Assembly: GCF_004022425.1 (NCBI RefSeq)
Contig: NZ_RBZY01000006.1
Coordinates: forward strand, 19,799 to 83,798
DNA from: Microbacterium enclense
GTDB taxonomy: Bacteria; Actinomycetota; Actinomycetes; Actinomycetales; Microbacteriaceae
Reading direction: 5' to 3'
Length of the DNA stretch: 64,000 bases
The position numbers and the translations under genes were made by a program. This document shows positions 32,137-45,404 of this stretch, piece after piece. The notes beneath the pieces are model-generated. The model searched no databases and was not told the DNA's origin. It saw only the letters and a list, made by a program, of their open reading frames with translations. Each line of letters opens with the position of its first letter. Positions within the stretch are counted from its first letter, which is position 1.

Positions 32137-33303
32137 TCACGGCGTGTCGCGGCCTTCCCCGGGCATCGCGACGAAGACCTCGCCGCCGGTGACGGTCACC
32201 GGAGACTCGTCGGGAGTGATCACGGCCGCCCGCCCCGGCGTGAGGACGATGCGGGCACCGGAGGCGCCGCTGACGACGGCCTCGCCCGCCACCGCCAGCG
32301 CGATCGACGCACCGGACAGGGCCACCTCGCCCGTCGCACCCGCGCGCACATGGGCGAGGGCGAAGTCCGGGATGCCGGGCGCGAAGACCTCCGCGCCGTC
32401 GCCGTCAGCCCGGGGCGCGAGCACGGGCGGGTCCGCCGGGCGGAAGTCCACCAGCGCGAGCAGCTCGGCCACGTCGATGTGTTTGGGGGTCAGCCCGCCC
32501 CGGAGGACGTTGTCGCTCGCCGCCATGATCTCCACGCCCAGGCCCGCCACGTACGCGTGGAGCACGCCGGCCGGCACGAAGATCGCCTCGCCGCGGCGCA
32601 GCTCGACGAGGTTCATCAACAGCGCGACGACGATGCCCGGGTCGGCGGGGTACGCCGCCGCCAGTGTGCGGACCAGCGCCAGCTCGGCCGCGAACTCCTC
32701 GGACACCGTGGATGCCGCCGCCTCGACGATCTGGGAGACAGCGGCCGCGTCGGCCTCCCCCAGGACCCAGGCGATCGCCGCCCGGAGCGCGACGGCGGAG
32801 TCATCGGCATCCAGACGTTCCCGGAGGGCCTGTACGGCATCGCCCTCGCCGAGGGCGGAGACCAGGCGGCGCGTGGCGACGAGGTCTCGCAGCCCGGCCA
32901 GCGCCGTGAAGGTGTCGCTGAGGGCGACGATGACCTCGGGCTTGTGGTTGTCGTCCTTGTAGTTGCGGTGCCCGGCGTCGCGCGGGACGCCCGCGGCCTC
33001 CTCGCGCGCGAACCCCTCGACCGCCTGTTCCTTGGACGGATGCACCTGGATGGACAGCGGCGCTCCCGCCGCGAGCAGCTTCAGGAGGTAGGGAAGACGC
33101 GCGGGGACGTCGGCGCGGGAGGCGAGCCACGCGTCGAGGCTGCGAGCCGACCCGTCGTGCACGAGCGCGGGAGAGCCGGGGTGGTCGCCGAACCACACCT
33201 CGGCCTCGGGAGCACCCGTCGGGGTGCGTCCCTCGAGGTCGGCGATCAGCGTCGGGCTGCCCCAGGCGTAGTCGCGGGGCGTGTTCGAGATCTCGATCAG
33301 CAC
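32137..33303 (-). CDS. manA: Mannose-6-phosphate isomerase, class I
   Basis: ManA interconverts fructose-6-phosphate and mannose-6-phosphate for GDP-mannose synthesis. The 388-residue cupin enzyme has the zinc ligands in SIQVHPSKEQA (Q86 and H88) and NHKPEVIVAL (E123). A second zinc-binding histidine is in AGVLHAYVAGLG. The C-terminal cupin half (VAMPGEG end) is complete. The GTG at 33303, giving (V)LIEISNTPRDYAWGS, is chosen because TAGGCT lies 7 bases upstream (leaderless). A longer frame from 33381 has no family-like sequence. It is divergent from the O-antigen-ligase-like gene. Confidence 0.93.
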   Translation of the reverse strand: MLIEISNTPRDYAWGSPTLIADLEGRTPTGAPEAEVWFGDHPGSPALVHDGSARSLDAWLASRADVPARLPYLLKLLAAGAPLSIQVHPSKEQAVEGFAREEAAGVPRDAGHRNYKDDNHKPEVIVALSDTFTALAGLRDLVATRRLVSALGEGDAVQALRERLDADDSAVALRAAIAWVLGEADAAAVSQIVEAAASTVSEEFAAELALVRTLAAAYPADPGIVVALLMNLVELRRGEAIFVPAGVLHAYVAGLGVEIMAASDNVLRGGLTPKHIDVAELLALVDFRPADPPVLAPRADGDGAEVFAPGIPDFALAHVRAGATGEVALSGASIALAVAGEAVVSGASGARIVLTPGRAAVITPDESPVTVTGGEVFVAMPGEGRDTP

Positions 33304-33367
33304 GGGCGTCAGCCTATCCGCCCACGCCCTCGGCTCCCCGGATGCCGGGCGGTAGCCTGAGGGCACC
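33304..33367. promoter_or_regulatory. Divergent promoter region of manA and the polymerase-like gene
   Basis: The manA -10 is TAGGCT on the minus strand at 33311-33316, 7 bases from its GTG. The O-antigen-ligase-like gene has TAGCCT at 33353-33358 with a 9-base gap containing GAGGG before its ATG. Both are consistent with leaderless or very short-leader transcripts. Confidence 0.5.
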
Positions 33368-34768
33368 ATGGCGATGAACACCAGTCACCCGGTCTCGGCG
33401 CTGCCGGCCGCTCCGCCGCGCGAGACCACCGGACACCTTCTGCTCCGCGCCTGGTGCGTGTTCGTCCTCGTCCTGGCCCTCGGCGGAGTCGGGATCGTCC
33501 ATGCCATCGGCCCCGTGGCCACCGCAATCGTGATCCTGGCATCCACGATCGTGTCCGCCATCGTCTGGGCGGTCGTGCGTCCCCCGGTCGCGGTGCGCCG
33601 CCTGCCGTTCCTCGCCTTCGGATACATCGCGTGGGCGGGGCTGTCGCTCGTGTGGAGCGCGTGGCCGGCGGCATCCCTCCTCACTTGGGCTCTGCTGGTC
33701 GCCACGAGCGTCCAGGGGCTGTTCATCGGGTCCGTCCTCACCTGGCGCGACGTGGTCGGGGCGGTGGCCTCGGCCGCGAAATGGGTCGTCGCGGCGTCGC
33801 TGCTGTTCGAGCTCGCCGTGGCGGTGTTCGTGCGGGGGCCGCTGCTGCCCGGGTTCGCCGTCCCCGAGGGTTCCGTCGATCCGGCGTCCGCGTGGTCGCG
33901 CGGCGACCTGTTCGACGGTGGCCCCCTGCAGGGCATCTTCGGCAACGCCGACCTGCTCGCAACGGTCATGCTCGTCGCGATCATCGTGTTCGCCGTCCGC
34001 TACGCCGCGCGGGCGCCCCGGCGCGGGCTGCTCTGGGCCTGGATCGCCGCCGCGGCGTTCCTGTTCGTGCGGGCGGGCTCCGTGACCGGCGTGATCGCGG
34101 CGGCGTTCGTCGTCCTGGTGCTCGCGACCGTGCTCGTCATGCGCACGGCACGGCGGCCCGGTGAACGGACCCGGTGGTACGCGCTGTACGCCTTCCTCGG
34201 ACTCGGCGGCGGGGCCGCGCTGTGGTTCGGCCGCGACACCGTGTTCGGTGCGCTGGGCCGCGGCGCCGACCTCGTCGGTCGCGAGGGCGTCTGGGCCGAC
34301 GTCCTCGCCCGAGCCGATCAGCATCCCATCCTCGGGTGGGGCTTCTCGACGCCCTGGATCGCGTCCGAACCGCTCATCGACGGGTGGATCGTGGAGCGGG
34401 GGCAGACCGAGGTGCAGGCGCACAGCATGTGGCTCGACGCCTACTTCCAGCTCGGCGGCGTCGGCGTCGCGCTCCTCGTACTCGTGATGCTCGCCTACGT
34501 GTGGCGCTCGTGGTTCTTCGCGGTGGATCGCCCGCGCTGGGACCTGCGTGCCGACCGCCCCTACTCGCCCCTCACGCTGCTGCCCACCCTCGTCGGCGGT
34601 CTCCTCGTGGTCCAGGGCCTCACCGACTCGACGCCGCTGGTCTCGTGGGGCTGGCTGTTCGTGGTGCTGTTCGCGTCGAAGATCAAGCAGTCCCCGCTGA
34701 TCGGGGTCGGTCCCGCCGAGCAGAGCATCGCGATCGAGCGCGGCGAGTTCCGGGGATCGGCGTCCTGA
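33368..34768 (+). CDS. O-antigen ligase/polymerase-like membrane protein
   Basis: The 466-residue polytopic protein has about 11-12 helices and the Wzy_C (O-antigen ligase) signature HPILGWGFSTPWI. A large outside loop containing WVERGQTEVQAH-type sequence lies near residue 340. Such proteins polymerise or ligate lipid-linked glycans on the outer face of the membrane. In Gram-positive bacteria they transfer or polymerise wall glycopolymer units. It opens the glycopolymer region and is followed by the GlfT2-like gene 103 bases downstream. Its exact substrate is unknown. The start is supported by TAGCCT 9 bases upstream. Confidence 0.85.
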   Translation: MAMNTSHPVSALPAAPPRETTGHLLLRAWCVFVLVLALGGVGIVHAIGPVATAIVILASTIVSAIVWAVVRPPVAVRRLPFLAFGYIAWAGLSLVWSAWPAASLLTWALLVATSVQGLFIGSVLTWRDVVGAVASAAKWVVAASLLFELAVAVFVRGPLLPGFAVPEGSVDPASAWSRGDLFDGGPLQGIFGNADLLATVMLVAIIVFAVRYAARAPRRGLLWAWIAAAAFLFVRAGSVTGVIAAAFVVLVLATVLVMRTARRPGERTRWYALYAFLGLGGGAALWFGRDTVFGALGRGADLVGREGVWADVLARADQHPILGWGFSTPWIASEPLIDGWIVERGQTEVQAHSMWLDAYFQLGGVGVALLVLVMLAYVWRSWFFAVDRPRWDLRADRPYSPLTLLPTLVGGLLVVQGLTDSTPLVSWGWLFVVLFASKIKQSPLIGVGPAEQSIAIERGEFRGSAS

Positions 34769-34871
34769 GAGCGGCGCCATCCGACCGGCTGCCGCTCAGG
34801 GCCGCCGCCACCCCTCCGGGTAGACTGCGGGCTGGCCGCGACGGCCTGCGCCTTCGACGAAAGATCTCTTC

Positions 34872-36782
34872 GTGACGTACACCCTGCAGAACGCGGTGCT
34901 CCCGCTCGACCGCGATCCGGACCTCCTCCCCCTGTATGTCGACCCCGAGACGTGGTCGACGATCGATGAGGAGCCGGTGCGTGTCACCAACGTCGCGCAG
35001 TTGAGCAACGTGCTCGACCGTCACCGCGCCCGGATCGTCGCCGGGCGCCGCGTGTCGTTCGGCACCTACTTCAACGCCTTCCCCGCCGCCTACTGGCAGC
35101 ACTGGACGGCGGTACGCGATGTGCGACTGACGGTGCGCACGTCGGGGGATGCCACGATCCTCGTGTACCGCTCGAACGGGGGCGGCACCAAGCAGCGCAT
35201 CGAGACCCGCGAGGTTCGGGGCGAAACGGCGACGACGTTCGACCTCGTCCTCGACCAGTACAGCGACGGCGGCTGGATCTGGTTCGACGTCGCCGCCGAC
35301 CGCACGGACGCGATGTTCGAGGGCGCCGAGTGGACGACCGAGCAGGAACCCGTCCGTGCCGGCAAGGCGAGTATCGGAATCACGACGTACAACAAGCCCG
35401 ACTACTGCGTCGCGACGCTCACCGCCCTCGCCGATGCGCCCGATGTCCTCGACGTCGTGGATCGGGTGTTCCTGATCGATCAGGGCACCGATCTCGTAGC
35501 CGACCAGGACGCGTACCCCGAGGTCGCCGAACGCCTCGGTGAGACCCTGCAGATCGTGCGCCAGCCGAACCTGGGCGGGTCGGGCGGCTTCGCGCGCGCG
35601 ATGGTGGAAACGCTCGAACGCCCCGAGAGCGACTTCGTCCAGCTCCTCGACGACGACGTGCGCATCGAGCCGGAGTCCATCCGCCGCTCGGTCGTGTTCG
35701 GCCGGTACGCGTCGGTGCCCACGATCGTCGGCGCCCACATGTTCGACCTGCTGGACCGGCCGAAGCTGCACGCCTGGGCGGAGGTCGTCGACGACGCGCC
35801 GTTCATGTGGCGCGCCCTGTTCCAGGAGCACCTCCCCCACGACTTCAGCGTCGCCAACCTCCGGCAGACGCCCATGCTCCACATGCGCCTCGACGCCGAC
35901 TACAACGGATGGTGGATGTGCCTCATCCCCACCAGCATCCTGCGCGAGGTCGGCCTGTCGCTTCCGGCGTTCATCAAGTGGGACGACGCCGAATTCTGCG
36001 TGCGAGCGCGGGATGCCGGCTACCCGACGGTCTCGATGCCCGGTGTCGCACTGTGGCACGTCTCCTGGGTCGGCAAGGACGACTCGATCGACTGGCAGGC
36101 CTACTTCCACGCGCGCAACCGCATCGTCGCAGCGCTCCTGCACTCGCGGTCGCCCCTGGGCGGAACCCTGATCCGCCACAGTCGACGGGTCGACCTCAAG
36201 CACCTCATGATGATGCAGTACTACCCGGTCGAGCTGCGTCACCGGGCTCTCCGCGACGTGCTCTCGGGCCCCGACCACATGCGCGAGACGCTCGCGCGGG
36301 CCATGCCCGAGGCCCGGCTGATCGCACAGAAGCATCCCGAGACGCGCATCCACAAGGATTCCGGTGTCCCCCTCCGGTCCCGCCGGGGGCGGCAGGTCTT
36401 CAGGCGCCTGAAGAAGAACGAGTTCGACAGCCCGACCGGCCTCGCCCTTCGCACCTTCACGATCCGCACACTGGTGTCGCACTGGTTTCACACCCCGCGC
36501 CCCGAGAACGTCGCGCAGCCCGAGGTGGAGTTCGGCAAGGGCGATGCCCACTGGTGGCGCGTGCCGCTGTACGACAGCGCGCTGGTGAGCGCCGCCCACG
36601 GGTCGGGCAAGAACATCTACACGCGCGACCGCGCGCAGTTCCGCCGGATGCTCGTCGACACCGTGCGCCTGCACCGTCGTCTCCGCCGCGAATGGCCCCG
36701 CCTGTCCCGCCAATATCGCGCGGCCCTCCCCGACCTGACGTCCCAGGCGCGGTGGCGCGAGACCTTCGAGGAGCGTGCGTGA
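34872..36782 (+). CDS. Polymerising galactofuranosyltransferase GlfT2-like
   Basis: The 636-residue protein has the same length and architecture as mycobacterial GlfT2 (637 residues). An N-terminal beta-sandwich (1-165), a GT-A catalytic core (166-400) and a C-terminal helical region are present. The metal-binding acid cluster is LLDDDVRIEP (D260-D262). The base is D372 in WDDAEFC and the metal-binding histidine is H396 in ALWHVSW. The latter two carry the same residue numbers as in the mycobacterial enzyme. GlfT2 polymerises UDP-galactofuranose into a galactan. UDP-galactopyranose mutase, which makes its donor, is encoded at 39796-40932. It overlaps the next gene by 4 bases. Gene symbol omitted because substrate linkage is unproven. 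Confidence 0.88.
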   Translation: MTYTLQNAVLPLDRDPDLLPLYVDPETWSTIDEEPVRVTNVAQLSNVLDRHRARIVAGRRVSFGTYFNAFPAAYWQHWTAVRDVRLTVRTSGDATILVYRSNGGGTKQRIETREVRGETATTFDLVLDQYSDGGWIWFDVAADRTDAMFEGAEWTTEQEPVRAGKASIGITTYNKPDYCVATLTALADAPDVLDVVDRVFLIDQGTDLVADQDAYPEVAERLGETLQIVRQPNLGGSGGFARAMVETLERPESDFVQLLDDDVRIEPESIRRSVVFGRYASVPTIVGAHMFDLLDRPKLHAWAEVVDDAPFMWRALFQEHLPHDFSVANLRQTPMLHMRLDADYNGWWMCLIPTSILREVGLSLPAFIKWDDAEFCVRARDAGYPTVSMPGVALWHVSWVGKDDSIDWQAYFHARNRIVAALLHSRSPLGGTLIRHSRRVDLKHLMMMQYYPVELRHRALRDVLSGPDHMRETLARAMPEARLIAQKHPETRIHKDSGVPLRSRRGRQVFRRLKKNEFDSPTGLALRTFTIRTLVSHWFHTPRPENVAQPEVEFGKGDAHWWRVPLYDSALVSAAHGSGKNIYTRDRAQFRRMLVDTVRLHRRLRREWPRLSRQYRAALPDLTSQARWRETFEERA

Positions 36783-37750
36783 GCGTGGCATCCTTCGATC
36801 CGGCGTCCGCGACCATCGTCGTCGTGACGTACAACCGCACGCACCTGCTCACGCGACTGCTCGAGAGCATCGAACGGATGTCGCCCGCCCCCGGGCACCT
36901 GGTCGTCATCGACAACGCGTCGACGGATGACACCACCGAGGTCGTCGAGTCGTTCCGCGACCGACTCCCCACCGAGCTCGTCTACCGCCGTCTCGAGACG
37001 AACACCGGCGGCTCCGGCGGGTTCAGCGAGGGGATGCGCGTGGCGTACGACCTCGGTTCCGAGTGGATGTGGCTGATGGACGACGACGTGGAGGTCGTCT
37101 CGGACGGGCTCGCGCGCATGGGTCACTGGACCGCGCGGTTCCGGAGCATCCAGGGCCGCCGCTACGACTACGACGGCAGCGAGTTCTACTGGCAGTACCG
37201 CGTCGCCGAGTCGATGGCGATCCCGATCCCCTTCGCCCCGGCGTCCTTCGACGCCTCGGGCTTCAAGCCGATGAACTCCGGGTGCTTCGAGGGCATGTTC
37301 ATCCATCGCGACGTCGTCGCGAAGATCGGCCTGCCCGACCCCCGCTTCTTCATCTACTGGGACGACCAGCTGTACGGGTGGCTCGCGTCGCGCGTGACCG
37401 ACTCCGTCATCGTGAACGAGTTCGTTCTGCGGCGCACCCGCGAGATCAAGCAGTGGGACATGGGCATCCGCCACATGAACGCCTCGAGCGACGCCTACCG
37501 GTTCTACATCATGCGCAACCGCGCCTACCTGGCGAAGTACTACCGGGAGCTCGGCGTCTACCGGCCCGTGCCGTTCACCGCCGGCACCGCGTTGACGTTC
37601 GTCAAAGAGCTCATCCGGCTCGTCGTGGTCGAGCGGAAGCTGCGCGGCACGAGCCACCTCTTCCGAGGCCTGCGCGAGGGTCGCAAGATCGCGCGCGACG
37701 CGTCCTGGCGGCCCATGCCGCCCCTGGAGACGGTCCGGCCGGTGGCGTAG
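36779..37750 (+). CDS. GT2 glycosyltransferase, GlfT1-like
   Basis: The 323-residue GT-A enzyme starts (V)SVASFDPASATIVVVTYNR. The DDD metal site is in WLMDDDVEV (residues 101-103) and the nucleotide-binding segment includes NTGGSGGFSEGM. A WDDQLYGW acidic motif follows later. These resemble mycobacterial GlfT1, which adds the first galactofuranosyl residues to the lipid-linked primer. It overlaps the GlfT2-like gene by 4 bases (GTGA) and is thus co-translated with it. An alternative is a rhamnosyltransferase of the WbbL/RfbF group, which shares the fold. It converges with the acyltransferase gene 6 bases downstream. Confidence 0.85.
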   Translation: MSVASFDPASATIVVVTYNRTHLLTRLLESIERMSPAPGHLVVIDNASTDDTTEVVESFRDRLPTELVYRRLETNTGGSGGFSEGMRVAYDLGSEWMWLMDDDVEVVSDGLARMGHWTARFRSIQGRRYDYDGSEFYWQYRVAESMAIPIPFAPASFDASGFKPMNSGCFEGMFIHRDVVAKIGLPDPRFFIYWDDQLYGWLASRVTDSVIVNEFVLRRTREIKQWDMGIRHMNASSDAYRFYIMRNRAYLAKYYRELGVYRPVPFTAGTALTFVKELIRLVVVERKLRGTSHLFRGLREGRKIARDASWRPMPPLETVRPVA

Positions 37751-37756
37751 ACCCCG

Positions 37757-41080
<3,324 letters not shown>

Positions 41081-43006
41081 ATGAGCGGTTCGTGGTCGGT
41101 GATCGTGATGCCACTGATCGTCTCGGTCCTGGCGCTGACCGTCCCCGGACTCGTCGTGATGGCGGCCGGGTGGGGCGTCGGCCGAGTCCGCCTCCTGGCG
41201 CTCGCGCCGGTGATCTCGATCGCCGTGCTGGGCGTTTCCGCGACCCTCGCGCCGATGATCGGGCTGGGGTGGTCCCCGCTCCCGGTCGCGATCGTCACGA
41301 CTGTCGCCGGCGCTGCCGCGTTCGGCCTGCGCCGATGGGTCGGCTCCGAGCACGACGACCGGACGCCGCCGGCGAACGCCCTGTGGGGTGGCCTGGCAGT
41401 CGCCCTGGCGGCCGTGATCATCGGACTCCAGCTCGCCTCCGTCTTCGGCGGCCCCTCCCACGTCTCGCAGACCTTCGACGCGATCGTCCATTTGAACACC
41501 GTCGCCTACGCCCTGGAGATGCAGGACGTATCGGCGTTCCACATCGGCGCCACCTCCGACATCGGGTTCTATCCGAACGCGTGGCACACCGTTGCCGCTC
41601 TCGCTGCCGAGGTCTCCGGCGCCTCGGTGCCGGTCGCCGTCAACGCGGCCAACATCGCACTCGGTGCGGTCGCCTGGCCGCTGTCGGTCGTGGCGCTCAG
41701 CGCCGCTCTGCTGTCGGAGCGGACCGCGGTCCTGGTCAGCGCCGCCGCGCTGTCGACGGGCTTCGGAGCGTTCCCGATCCTTCTGATGTACTTCGGCGTC
41801 CTCTACCCCAACGCCATGGGCTACGCCGTGCTCCCCGGTGGCATCGCCGTCGTCGTGCACCTTCTGCGCACGACGGGTGTGCGCTCACGCCTCCGCGCAG
41901 TCTTCCTGCTGCTGACCGCCTCCGCCGGAGTCGGGCTGGGTCATCCGAACGCGTTCCTCGCCATGGTGGCCCTGGGGACCGGCATCGTCGTCGTCGAACT
42001 CGTCTCGGCGGCCTGGCGGCGCGCGTCGCGGCGCTACTGGTACCTGGTGCTCGCGATCCTCGCCGCCCTCGCCCTCGTCATCATCGGACTCTGGCGTTTC
42101 TCGCGAACGGGCGAAGGGATGTCGCGATGGGCCCCCTGGCAGACGACGGCACAGGCCGTCGGCGAGGCGCTCCTGCTCTCCCCTCACGGCTACACCCTGA
42201 CGGTGACGATCTCGATCCTCATCGTCATCGGCCTCATCAGCATCGTCCGACGGCCGCACCTCCTCGTCGTGGCCGCACCCATGGTGGTGGCCTCACTCCT
42301 GTTCGTCGTGGTTTCGGGCACCGCCGGGGGCAACGTCGTGCGCGAGGCGCTCACCAACCCCTGGTACAACGACTCCTACCGCCTGGCTGCGCTCCTTCCC
42401 GCCGCGGGAATTCCGGTGGCCGTCCTCGGAGCCGTGACGGTGGTCGATCTGGCGATGCGGGGCCTGCGGCGAATGAACGCCGGGCGCGGCTGGCGTATCG
42501 CCGCCGCCGCACTCGGCGTGATCGCGATCTTCTCGGTGGGAGTCAGCCCGAACATCCTCCGCGCGGCCGACGAAGCCCGCGGGGCCTATGCACTGACGCC
42601 GACATCGCCCCTCCTCACCAGCGATGAGGAGGCCCTGCTCGAACGGCTCCCCGAAACGACCCCGGAGGATGCCGTCATCGCGGGCAGCGCCTGGACCGGG
42701 GCCTCTCTCGCCTACGCGATCGGCGACCGCGAGGTGCTCCGCAAGCACGTGTTCGGCAGCATCGGTCCGGACGAGGAGTATCTCAACAACCACCTGCGGG
42801 ACATCGACTCCGACCCCGCGGTGTGCCAGGTCGTCGACCGGCTCGGCGTCGACTACGTGCTCGATTTCGGCGCGCAGAACGTCTGGAACAACCCGGGAGT
42901 CGGCCTGGAGCGCCAGGGGCTCTACGACCTGACCCCGTCGGACCGCCTCATCCTGGTCGACTCGCAGGGACCGGACGCGCGTCTGTTCCGCATCGAGGGG
43001 TGCTGA
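41081..43006 (+). CDS. DUF6541-family GT-C-like membrane protein
   Basis: The 641-residue polytopic protein has about 12-14 helices. After the first helices comes the luminal-type loop QTFDAIVHLNTVAYALEMQD and IGFYPNAWHTVAAL, resembling the acidic loops of GT-C glycosyltransferases. The C-terminal 130 residues are outside the membrane (ending RLFRIEGC). DUF6541 proteins are common in actinobacterial glycan loci. A GT-C-type lipid-linked-sugar transferase is likely but unproven. It begins a long plus-strand run ending near 49.8 kb. The ATG follows AGGGG. Confidence 0.8.
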   Translation: MSGSWSVIVMPLIVSVLALTVPGLVVMAAGWGVGRVRLLALAPVISIAVLGVSATLAPMIGLGWSPLPVAIVTTVAGAAAFGLRRWVGSEHDDRTPPANALWGGLAVALAAVIIGLQLASVFGGPSHVSQTFDAIVHLNTVAYALEMQDVSAFHIGATSDIGFYPNAWHTVAALAAEVSGASVPVAVNAANIALGAVAWPLSVVALSAALLSERTAVLVSAAALSTGFGAFPILLMYFGVLYPNAMGYAVLPGGIAVVVHLLRTTGVRSRLRAVFLLLTASAGVGLGHPNAFLAMVALGTGIVVVELVSAAWRRASRRYWYLVLAILAALALVIIGLWRFSRTGEGMSRWAPWQTTAQAVGEALLLSPHGYTLTVTISILIVIGLISIVRRPHLLVVAAPMVVASLLFVVVSGTAGGNVVREALTNPWYNDSYRLAALLPAAGIPVAVLGAVTVVDLAMRGLRRMNAGRGWRIAAAALGVIAIFSVGVSPNILRAADEARGAYALTPTSPLLTSDEEALLERLPETTPEDAVIAGSAWTGASLAYAIGDREVLRKHVFGSIGPDEEYLNNHLRDIDSDPAVCQVVDRLGVDYVLDFGAQNVWNNPGVGLERQGLYDLTPSDRLILVDSQGPDARLFRIEGC

Positions 43007-43008
43007 CG

Positions 43009-44208
43009 GTGGCGAACCGAGCGACCGTCGCGGTCGCGTACGACTGCCTGTTCCCGTACTCCACCGGCGGCGGCGAACGGCAGTACCGCGCCTTCGCCGA
43101 CGAGATCGGGGCGCGAGGGATCGACGTCGACTACCTCACGGCCGTCCAGTGGGACGGTGCGGTGCCGCCCGAGGAGCGCTTCCGAATCGTCCCCGTGAGC
43201 GGCCGCCTGTCGCTCTACTCCGCCGACGGCGTGCGCCGCATCCCGGCGGCGCTCGCCTACGCCGCGGGCCTCTTCCGGGCGTTGCACCGCAGCCGGGGCC
43301 GCTACCAGGCGGTCATCGTGAGCGGCCTGCCGATCTTCAACGTGTTCGCCGCGCGCCTCGCCCTCCTCGGCACCCGGACCCGGGTCGCGGTGGACTATCT
43401 CGAGGTGTGGCATCGCCTCCAGTGGGTCGAGTACTCCGGCCGCGTCACCGGCACGATCGCGTGGCTCCTGCAGAGGCTCGCGATCGCCGTCACCCCGGTG
43501 GCGACGTGCCATTCGCAGCTGAGCGCGACACGTCTGCGCCGAGAAGGGCTGCGCAGCGAGCCGGTGGTGAGCCCCGGGCTCATCGACGGTGCCGTGCAGG
43601 CCGCCCCGACCGCACCGGCATCCCGGCCTCCGTACGTCCTCTACGCGGGACGCCATATCCCCGACAAGCGCGTCGACTCCCTGCCGGCAGCGGTCGCCGA
43701 GGCCCGTCGCACCGTTCCCGACCTGCGGCTGGTGATCCTCGGGTCCGGCCCGAGCACCGCGGAGATCCGCGCGGAGGTCGACCGAGCCGGTGGATCGGCG
43801 TGGACCGACTTCCCCGGGTTCGTCGAGGATGCCGAGCTCGACACGCTCCTGCACGGCGCGCTGGCCCTGATCAACCCGTCCCGCCGCGAGGGCTACGGCC
43901 TCGTCGTCGTCGAGGCGAATGCGCACGGCACGCCCGTGGTCCTCGTCGCCGACGAAGGCAACGCCGCCACCGAACTGATCGACCCCGGCGTGAACGGCAT
44001 CGTGGCGCCGAGCACCTCTCCCACCGACCTCGCCCGGGCGATCCGGGCCGTCGCCGACGGTGGTGACGACCTGCGCCGCTCCGCGCGCGCCTGGTACGAC
44101 GCCGCCGTGGGCACCCGCACCATCCGACGCACCGTGGAGGGGATCCTGTCGGCACTCCGGCTGCCGACCTCCGCCGCACAGCGGATCACGAAAGAAGACA
44201 CGCCGTGA
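43009..44208 (+). CDS. GT4-type glycosyltransferase
   Basis: The 399-residue GT-B enzyme has an N-terminal acceptor-binding half (VAYDCLFPYSTGGGERQYRAF). The C-terminal nucleotide-sugar half has VLYAGRHIPDKRVDSL and the EX7E-type motif SRREGYGLVVVEANAHG. A donor cannot be told from the sequence. The GTG at 43009 is chosen over 43000 because GAGGGG lies at 42995-43000. It overlaps the next GT2 gene by 4 bases. Confidence 0.88.
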   Translation: MANRATVAVAYDCLFPYSTGGGERQYRAFADEIGARGIDVDYLTAVQWDGAVPPEERFRIVPVSGRLSLYSADGVRRIPAALAYAAGLFRALHRSRGRYQAVIVSGLPIFNVFAARLALLGTRTRVAVDYLEVWHRLQWVEYSGRVTGTIAWLLQRLAIAVTPVATCHSQLSATRLRREGLRSEPVVSPGLIDGAVQAAPTAPASRPPYVLYAGRHIPDKRVDSLPAAVAEARRTVPDLRLVILGSGPSTAEIRAEVDRAGGSAWTDFPGFVEDAELDTLLHGALALINPSRREGYGLVVVEANAHGTPVVLVADEGNAATELIDPGVNGIVAPSTSPTDLARAIRAVADGGDDLRRSARAWYDAAVGTRTIRRTVEGILSALRLPTSAAQRITKEDTP

Positions 44209-45404
44209 CCTCTCCTTCCCCGACCGACGCCGTCGAACTGACGATCCTCATGCCCTGCCTCAACGAGGCGGAGACCCTCGAGGTGTGTATCCGAAAGGCA
44301 CAGGGGTTCCTTCAGCGCAGCGGTATCCGCGGGGAAGTCCTGATCTCCGACAACGGCAGCACCGACGGTTCGCAGGCGATCGCCGAGCGCCTGGGCGCCC
44401 GCGTCTCGCACGCCCCACGCCGGGGCTACGGTGCCGCGCTGATCAACGGCATCGACCAGGCCCGGGGCGAGTACGTCATCATGGCGGATGCCGACGACAG
44501 CTACGACTTCGAGAGCCTCGAGCCGTTCGTCGAGCGACTGCGCGCGGGGGCCGACCTGGTCATGGGCAACCGTTTCAAGGGCGGGATCGCCCCCGGCGCG
44601 ATGCCCCCGCTGCACAAGTATCTGGGCAACCCGGTGCTGTCGTTCATCGGAGAGCTGTTCTTCCGCCCCGGCATCCGTGATTTCCACTGCGGGCTCCGCG
44701 GGTTCAACCGCGCCCGGATCCGGGAGCTCGACCTGCAGACCACGGGAATGGAGTTCGCCTCCGAGATGGTGGTGCGGGCCTCGCTCGCCCGCTACCGCAT
44801 CGAAGAGGTGCCCACGACGCTCAAGAAGGACGGCCGCTCGCGCCCGCCGCACCTGCGCAGCTGGCACGACGGCTGGCGTCACCTGCGCTTCCTGCTGCTC
44901 TTCGCTCCCCGCTGGCTCTTCGTCTACCCCGGGCTGGTGGCGTTCTTCCTGGGGGCGATCACGGTCGGAGTGCTCGCCTTCGGCGGCGTCAACATCGGCG
45001 GGGTCGGCTTCGACGTCACCACGATGGTGTACGCCAGCGCACTCTGCGTGATCGGGTTCCAGTCGCTCCTCTTCTTCTGGTTGACGAAGCTCTACGCGAC
45101 GCAGGAGGGCTTCCTCCCCACCAGCGAGAGATACCGACGCATCGTGGCGAAGTGGTCGGCCGAACGCGGTCTGCTGATCGGAGTCGGGCTGTTCGTCCTC
45201 GGCGTCGTCATCGGCATCGTCCAGGTCTCGATCTGGGGCAGCACCGACTTCGGCGCGCAGAACGCCGCCCAGGCGGTGCGCATCGCGGTCCCCAGCGCCC
45301 TGCTGATCATCCTGGGCTTCCAGACCGTCATGATGAGCTTCTTCTCGGGCGTTCTCACCACGCCCCGGCGCGAGCAGCGCCCCGAAGCCGTCATCGAGAG
45401 CTGA
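44205..45404 (+). CDS. GT2 glycosyltransferase with C-terminal membrane helices
   Basis: The 399-residue protein has a GT-A domain (residues 1-220) with ILMPCLNEAETLEVC and the metal site IMADADDSYDFESL. The acceptor motif is RDFHCGLRGF. Four helices follow, resembling polyprenyl-phosphate sugar synthases (DPM1/ArnC-like). It likely loads a sugar onto polyprenyl phosphate for use outside by GT-C-type proteins such as the neighbouring DUF6541 or DUF2142 products. The GTG start overlaps the upstream stop, and the TGA shares a base with the next ATG. Confidence 0.87.
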   Translation: MTSPSPTDAVELTILMPCLNEAETLEVCIRKAQGFLQRSGIRGEVLISDNGSTDGSQAIAERLGARVSHAPRRGYGAALINGIDQARGEYVIMADADDSYDFESLEPFVERLRAGADLVMGNRFKGGIAPGAMPPLHKYLGNPVLSFIGELFFRPGIRDFHCGLRGFNRARIRELDLQTTGMEFASEMVVRASLARYRIEEVPTTLKKDGRSRPPHLRSWHDGWRHLRFLLLFAPRWLFVYPGLVAFFLGAITVGVLAFGGVNIGGVGFDVTTMVYASALCVIGFQSLLFFWLTKLYATQEGFLPTSERYRRIVAKWSAERGLLIGVGLFVLGVVIGIVQVSIWGSTDFGAQNAAQAVRIAVPSALLIILGFQTVMMSFFSGVLTTPRREQRPEAVIES